Origin: Armatimonadota bacterium
GTDB taxonomy: Bacteria; Armatimonadota; Fimbriimonadia; Fimbriimonadales; Fimbriimonadaceae
DNA length: 64,000 nucleotides
Direction: 5' to 3'
Assembly: GCA_029781035.1 (NCBI GenBank)
Contig: JAKOXK010000077.1
Span: 16,847 to 80,846, forward strand
Shown: piece after piece, positions 59,057 to 64,000 of the stretch
How the letters are laid out: the number at the start of each line of letters is the position of its first letter
Position numbering within the stretch: the first letter of the stretch is position 1
The notes under the pieces: model-generated
What the model saw: only the letters and a program-made list of their open reading frames with translations
Told to the model about the DNA's origin: nothing
The model's database searches: none
Translations under genes and position numbers: made by a program

Positions 59057-59478
59057 CAGCGACCGACTCCGATCCATCCGGACCAGGGACACGGAGCCCA
59101 GGCAGACGTCGCCGCATCGTAGCTCTCGTGGCATGGATCGCACTGCCGGGTTCACTGTTGTGCTTGCCGCTCGGGGGGCCTCTGGCTGGTGGTTGCTTTC
59201 TACTTGGCTGCGTCGTGTCCGCATTCTCTTTCTACGGGTCTGCGCTCTTTGTCGACGTCGTCACGGGACCGGCCCAGCCAAGTCCCAAAACCGGCCGCCT
59301 TCTGACCTATCTCGTCACGATCCTCAAGCTGCCCGTTTTCCTGGGAGCGTGCTGGTTGGCGACGCGTGGGGGTGTATGGGGCTGGGGGCCCTTTTTGATT
59401 GGAGTCCTCTTGGTATACTCCGCGCTGGTCTGGGGCACGCTCATACGTCGCCCGCCGGCAACTCCGACTGCGCGATGA
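59053..59478 (+). CDS. AtpI-like membrane protein of the ATP synthase operon
   Basis: 141 residues from ATG 59053 (ATGA overlap with the gene before). A basic start (SPGRRRRIV) and four hydrophobic spans at about 22-40, 43-65, 84-103 and 107-127. The position between atpZ and atpB and the topology fit AtpI, which aids assembly of the c-ring. Sequence conservation in this family is weak, so the call leans on context. The stop overlaps the ATG of atpB by ATGA. Confidence 0.75.
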   Translation: MTATDSDPSGPGTRSPGRRRRIVALVAWIALPGSLLCLPLGGPLAGGCFLLGCVVSAFSFYGSALFVDVVTGPAQPSPKTGRLLTYLVTILKLPVFLGACWLATRGGVWGWGPFLIGVLLVYSALVWGTLIRRPPATPTAR

Positions 59479-60227
59479 ACACTGACGTCCTGCCAGTATT
59501 GAACCTTCTGGCTGCCGAGGAAGGCGGCTCCGAAGCTCATCAGGGGCTTGGTTTTGGCATCTTCCTCTACGCGATTTTGGTCGTGTTGGTTGTGGGCGTC
59601 TTCTTTCACCTGGCCCTCAAAGGCCGGAACCCCCGGGTGAGCACGAGCCTGCCCACTCGTATTGCCGAACACATCTATCTCTTTCTTGAGAAGATCTGCG
59701 TCGGAATCATCGGCCCGCACGGTCGCATGTACCTGCCGTTCTTGGCGACGATCTGGTTCTTCATCATCACGTCGAACCTGATCGGAATGTTCTTCGGCGC
59801 GGCACCGACGGCCAACCTCGGAATCAACCTCGGCATGTCGCTTGTCAGTGTCGCGTACGTCCAATACTGCGGCATTCGGGCCAACGGCTTGCTCGGCCAC
59901 TTGAAGCACTTTGCGGGTCCGGTCGGCATCCCGATCTTCATCTCGCTGTTGCTCTTCGTCGTCGAGCTCATTTCGGAGACGGCAAAGATCGGATCTCTGG
60001 CGCTCCGCCTCTTTGCGAACATCGAGGGCGGACACATGGTCGTCCAGAACCTGAACAGCGTTGCCGGGGAATGGCCCGTTGGCGGCGTTTTGATCCCGAT
60101 CAAACTGCTGACGGCGATCCTCCAGGCGTTCATCTGGATCGTCTTGACCGCAGTCTACATCAGCTTGGTCACCCATCACGAGGGCGACGAACACGGCGAC
60201 CACGGCGAGCACGCCGTCGCTGCGTAA
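59475..60227 (+). CDS. atpB: ATP synthase F0 subunit a
   Basis: Proton-channel subunit in the inner membrane (250 residues). Five or six spans; TSNLIGMFFGAAPTANLGINLGMSL and the key helix SLALRLFANIEGGHMV, whose Arg is the essential residue facing the c-ring. The C-terminus is a His/Glu/Asp-rich tail (HHEGDEHGDHGEH) of about 15 residues that is unusual and might bind metal. ATG 59475 gives the proper N-terminus and an ATGA overlap. Confidence 0.96.
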   Translation: MNTDVLPVLNLLAAEEGGSEAHQGLGFGIFLYAILVVLVVGVFFHLALKGRNPRVSTSLPTRIAEHIYLFLEKICVGIIGPHGRMYLPFLATIWFFIITSNLIGMFFGAAPTANLGINLGMSLVSVAYVQYCGIRANGLLGHLKHFAGPVGIPIFISLLLFVVELISETAKIGSLALRLFANIEGGHMVVQNLNSVAGEWPVGGVLIPIKLLTAILQAFIWIVLTAVYISLVTHHEGDEHGDHGEHAVAA

Positions 60228-60289
60228 GGCTCGACAGACACAGTTTTTACACGTACGACACAGCAACCACAGGAGACAATCACTTAGGA

Positions 60290-60526
60290 ATGGAAAACCT
60301 CATCGCACAAGCCGCTCCCCTGGCGCCGTCATTCGGGTTCGGTATCGGCGCGGGCCTCGCGGCCCTGGGAATCGGCATCGGACAGGGGATCCTGGCGGGC
60401 AACGGCCTCTCAGCCATCGCGCGCCAGCCGGAGAAGACGGGCGACATCCGCACGGCCATGCTTATTGGCCTCGTCTTCCCCGAATTGATCTTCCTTCTGA
60501 TGTTCGTGCTCTGCTTGATCAAGTGA
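60290..60526 (+). CDS. atpE: ATP synthase F0 subunit c
   Basis: Rotor-ring proteolipid (78 residues). Two helices joined by the polar loop ARQPEK. Helix 1 has the Gly-rich track GIGAGLAALGIGIGQGILAG with Gln32. Helix 2 reads LIGLVFPELIFLLMF, with the ion-carrying Glu65 directly after Pro64 and followed by Leu66. Na+ rings normally have Ser or Thr at 66, so protons are the likelier ion, though Gln32 is a Na+-ring feature. TTAGGA lies just before the ATG. Confidence 0.96.
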   Translation: MENLIAQAAPLAPSFGFGIGAGLAALGIGIGQGILAGNGLSAIARQPEKTGDIRTAMLIGLVFPELIFLLMFVLCLIK

Positions 60527-60593
60527 GCGCAGGTCGGATTCGCCGGGGAGCCCACATGGCCCCCGGCCTTGACTTTGAAAGACGGAACCTGAT

Positions 60594-61205
60594 TTGAGAA
60601 GAAGTCGGTTGAATAGCGGTTTCACGCTCCCACCGTTGGTACGTATGCTGCTTGGAGTGATCCTCATCGTCGCGGGAGTGATGATGCAGAAGCAAAAGCT
60701 GATGATCGCCGAGCAGTTCGAGCTGAACTTCGGTGTGACGGTCGCCATGATGGGGATGCTTTGCATCATGTTCCCTCTCGTGGCGCAGTTCTACACAACG
60801 CCGTTCGGCGAAATGCTCGACCAACGCAACAAGGAACTGGAGTCCACCTTTGCCGAAGCCGTTGAGCTGAGGAACGAGATGTCTGAGCTAAAGTCAGACT
60901 ACGAGCGACGCTTGGCTGAAACCGAGGCCGACGCTCGTGAGAAGATACAAGCTCAGATTCGGGAGGCGCAGGAACTTCGGAAGACGCTCATGGCCGAGGC
61001 CAGTGCCAAGGCTGACGAGTTGGTCAAGCGAGCCCAGGACGAGATCGCCCAGGAAAAGGAGCGGGCTCTGACCGGGATCCGGGTCCACGTCGCGAACCTC
61101 ACGCTGCAAGCGGCGGAGAAGGTCTTGGCGGAGAACATGGATACCGAGCGGAACCGCCGCCTCATCGACGACTTTTTGGACAAAGTGGAGGTTCCCACTG
61201 CCTGA
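60594..61205 (+). CDS. atpF: ATP synthase F0 subunit b
   Basis: Peripheral stalk subunit (203 residues). The C-terminal three quarters is a long charged helix (LDQRNKELESTFAEAVELRNEMSEL to VLAENMDTE) that bridges to delta. Two hydrophobic spans precede it (about 16-31 LVRMLLGVILIVAGVMM and 45-65 GVTVAMMGMLCIMFPLVAQFY) where most b subunits have one. TTG 60594 is the longest start; ATG 60645 would cut into the first span. Either way the additional span is real sequence in frame. Confidence 0.92.
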   Translation: MRRSRLNSGFTLPPLVRMLLGVILIVAGVMMQKQKLMIAEQFELNFGVTVAMMGMLCIMFPLVAQFYTTPFGEMLDQRNKELESTFAEAVELRNEMSELKSDYERRLAETEADAREKIQAQIREAQELRKTLMAEASAKADELVKRAQDEIAQEKERALTGIRVHVANLTLQAAEKVLAENMDTERNRRLIDDFLDKVEVPTA

Positions 61206-61238
61206 CGGCGAACAGCCCAACAAGCAGGGTGTCCGGAC

Positions 61239-61793
61239 ATGACCGACGCGCGAGTCGCTAAACGGTACGCAAGAGCGCTGTTCAGCGCAGCCAAGAAGGC
61301 TGGGATCGTCCAAAGCGTCGAGGACGACCTCAACCTGATCTGTGCGGTCAGCCGAAGCAGCACGGCCTTCAAGCGGTTCCTGGCGAATCCTGCAGCCGGC
61401 CGCGACGTCAAGATGACCCTCTTCGTGAAGACGTTCAGCGACCGGGTCACCGCGATGACGATGGCTTTCCTTCGGCTGCTCCTCGAAAAGAGCCGCGAGG
61501 ACACTATCGATTTTGTCCGGCTGGCCTACGCCGACTTGCGCAGGGAAGACGAGGGCGTGATCCAGACTGTCGTCACGACAACGATCGAGCTCAGCGAGAT
61601 GGATCGCCGACGGATCGTTGACAAGATGACGCGGTCGACGGGCAAGACGATCGAAGCCCAGTTCGAAATCGACCCCGCACTAATCGGAGGCATTCGTATC
61701 GCCTTCAACAACTATGTCTTGGACGGTAGCGTGAAAGGCGCCCTTTCCCGACTCGAGGACAAGCTCATTTACGACGTTTTGAAACAAACCTGA
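61239..61793 (+). CDS. atpH: ATP synthase F1 subunit delta
   Basis: Links the b stalk to the top of F1 (184 residues). The N-terminal six-helix bundle starts [20 protein letters not shown] and the C-terminal part has the family ending [33 protein letters not shown]. Length is standard. It lies between atpF and atpA at short distances within the operon. Confidence 0.95.
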   Translation: MTDARVAKRYARALFSAAKKAGIVQSVEDDLNLICAVSRSSTAFKRFLANPAAGRDVKMTLFVKTFSDRVTAMTMAFLRLLLEKSREDTIDFVRLAYADLRREDEGVIQTVVTTTIELSEMDRRRIVDKMTRSTGKTIEAQFEIDPALIGGIRIAFNNYVLDGSVKGALSRLEDKLIYDVLKQT

Positions 61794-61809
61794 ACACAAC
61801 GACACGAAC

Positions 61810-63339
<1,530 letters not shown>

Positions 63340-63376
63340 CCCGGGTTATTCACTCCGCCGGAAGCACACCACTCTA

Positions 63377-64000
63377 ATGGCCACTCTCAAACAGATCCGC
63401 CAGCGAATACGCACCAGCAAGAACATCCAGCAGATCACGCGTGCGATGAAGCTGGTCGCGGCCGCACGGCTGAACCGGGCGAAGATGCGGGTCGAAGAAG
63501 CCAGGCCCTACGCCGACAAGATGCGCGACTTCATGGGTTCTGTCGGAGCGGCAGGCGAACTCCCAAGTCACCCGCTGCTCGTCAAACGCCCGGTGAAGAA
63601 GACCATGCTCGTGCTCATTACAGCCGAACGGGGCTTGGCGGGTTCTTACAACACATTGCTGATTCGCAAGGCGGGCGACTTCCTCAAGACCCTTGAAGGT
63701 GACGTCTCCCTTCTGTCCGTCGGTAAGAAAGGATCCCAGTTCTTTGGTAAACGTGGGTACACGATAGCGGAAAGCGTGACCGTCCCCACCTCGGGTGCGA
63801 CACTGGACGATGCCGTCCACATCACGAACCGGCTTCGGACGCTCTACGAGGGCGGTGAGGTCGATTCCGTATACGTCTGCTATTCGAAGTTCTACTCACC
63901 AATCAGGCAGACGCCGCAGATCGTCCAGTTGCTGCCCATTGAGCCACCGGCTTCGGAAGAGCCGTCAGAGTCCGAGCAGTCGTCGAAGGAGTACGTCTTT
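63377..64000 (+). CDS. atpG: ATP synthase F1 subunit gamma (3' truncated by window edge)
   Basis: Central shaft of F1. The first 208 residues are present and the frame is open at the right edge. The N-terminal helix has the family sequence LKQIRQRIRTSKNIQQITRAMKLVAAARLNRA; ITAERGLAGSYNTLL marks the start of the Rossmann-like domain, and the segment VCYSKFYSPIRQTPQIVQLLPI precedes a Ser/Glu-rich stretch (SEEPSESEQSSKEYVF) that is the variable loop before the C-terminal helix. Confidence 0.96.
   Translation, partial: MATLKQIRQRIRTSKNIQQITRAMKLVAAARLNRAKMRVEEARPYADKMRDFMGSVGAAGELPSHPLLVKRPVKKTMLVLITAERGLAGSYNTLLIRKAGDFLKTLEGDVSLLSVGKKGSQFFGKRGYTIAESVTVPTSGATLDDAVHITNRLRTLYEGGEVDSVYVCYSKFYSPIRQTPQIVQLLPIEPPASEEPSESEQSSKEYVF

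Overview
The window looks like an ordinary, densely packed chromosomal segment of a moderately GC-rich diderm bacterium. I see no insertion sequence, phage gene, integrase, CRISPR array, tRNA or rRNA. Signs of an outer membrane are a beta-barrel porin-like protein in the kdp operon and many exported or lipid-modified proteins. Several gene orders recall Firmicutes (SRP RNA-dnaX-ybaB-recR; PIN/TRAM-ispD-ispF; 3D protein-rsmA), yet the cell appears to have two membranes. With the many unknown exported proteins and the TANNNT boxes placed immediately before start codons, a deep-branching lineage such as Armatimonadota (Fimbriimonas-like) fits. That placement is inference and was not tested by any search.

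Layout. 1-1704: end of a trp operon (trpD end, trpC, trpF). 1753-5033: a small unrecognised ORF, an ABC ATPase, an ABC-2 type permease and a TPR-like protein, tightly coupled. 5041-7932: small SRP RNA, dnaX, ybaB and recR. 7998-9254: purD. 9266-12962: three tandem overlapping paralogous genes for unknown exported proteins or lipoproteins. 13068-14335: ECF sigma factor and membrane anti-sigma factor. 14349-15692: purB. 15684-22409: exported proteins (LTxxQ-like helical protein, M14 carboxypeptidase, HExxH zincin, 736-residue STN-like protein, DUF4139-like lipoprotein) in alternating orientation with overlapping convergent ends. 22479-24001: inorganic pyrophosphatase and a D-2-hydroxyacid dehydrogenase.

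24002-35926 is a potassium-homeostasis locus: a KimA-like K+ permease, kdpE, a 34-residue membrane peptide, kdpF, kdpA, kdpB, kdpC, a porin-like barrel, a 144-residue unknown and the sensor kinase kdpD. The same direct-repeat box (TCTTGA, 11-bp period) sits upstream of both the permease and the kdpF operon, so KdpD/KdpE probably controls both uptake systems.

36025-44951: two small unknowns, miaB, a VKOR-DsbA fusion, mnmA, two small membrane proteins, an AI-2E family permease, an exported unknown and queG. 44930-52745: rsmA, a G5/3D-domain protein, an exported propeller-like protein, comF, long-form hpf, fused ispDF, a PIN/TRAM membrane protein and a transglutaminase-like exported protein. 52921-58598: topA, a membrane protein, a rhodanese and recG. 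58625-64000: the ATP synthase operon (atpZ, atpI-like, atpB, atpE, atpF, atpH, atpA, start of atpG), cut by the right edge.

Two genome-wide habits stand out. Consecutive genes overlap by 4 bases (ATGA, GTGA or TTGA). At about a dozen transcription-unit heads a -10 hexamer lies only 5-8 bases before the start codon, which predicts leaderless mRNAs.
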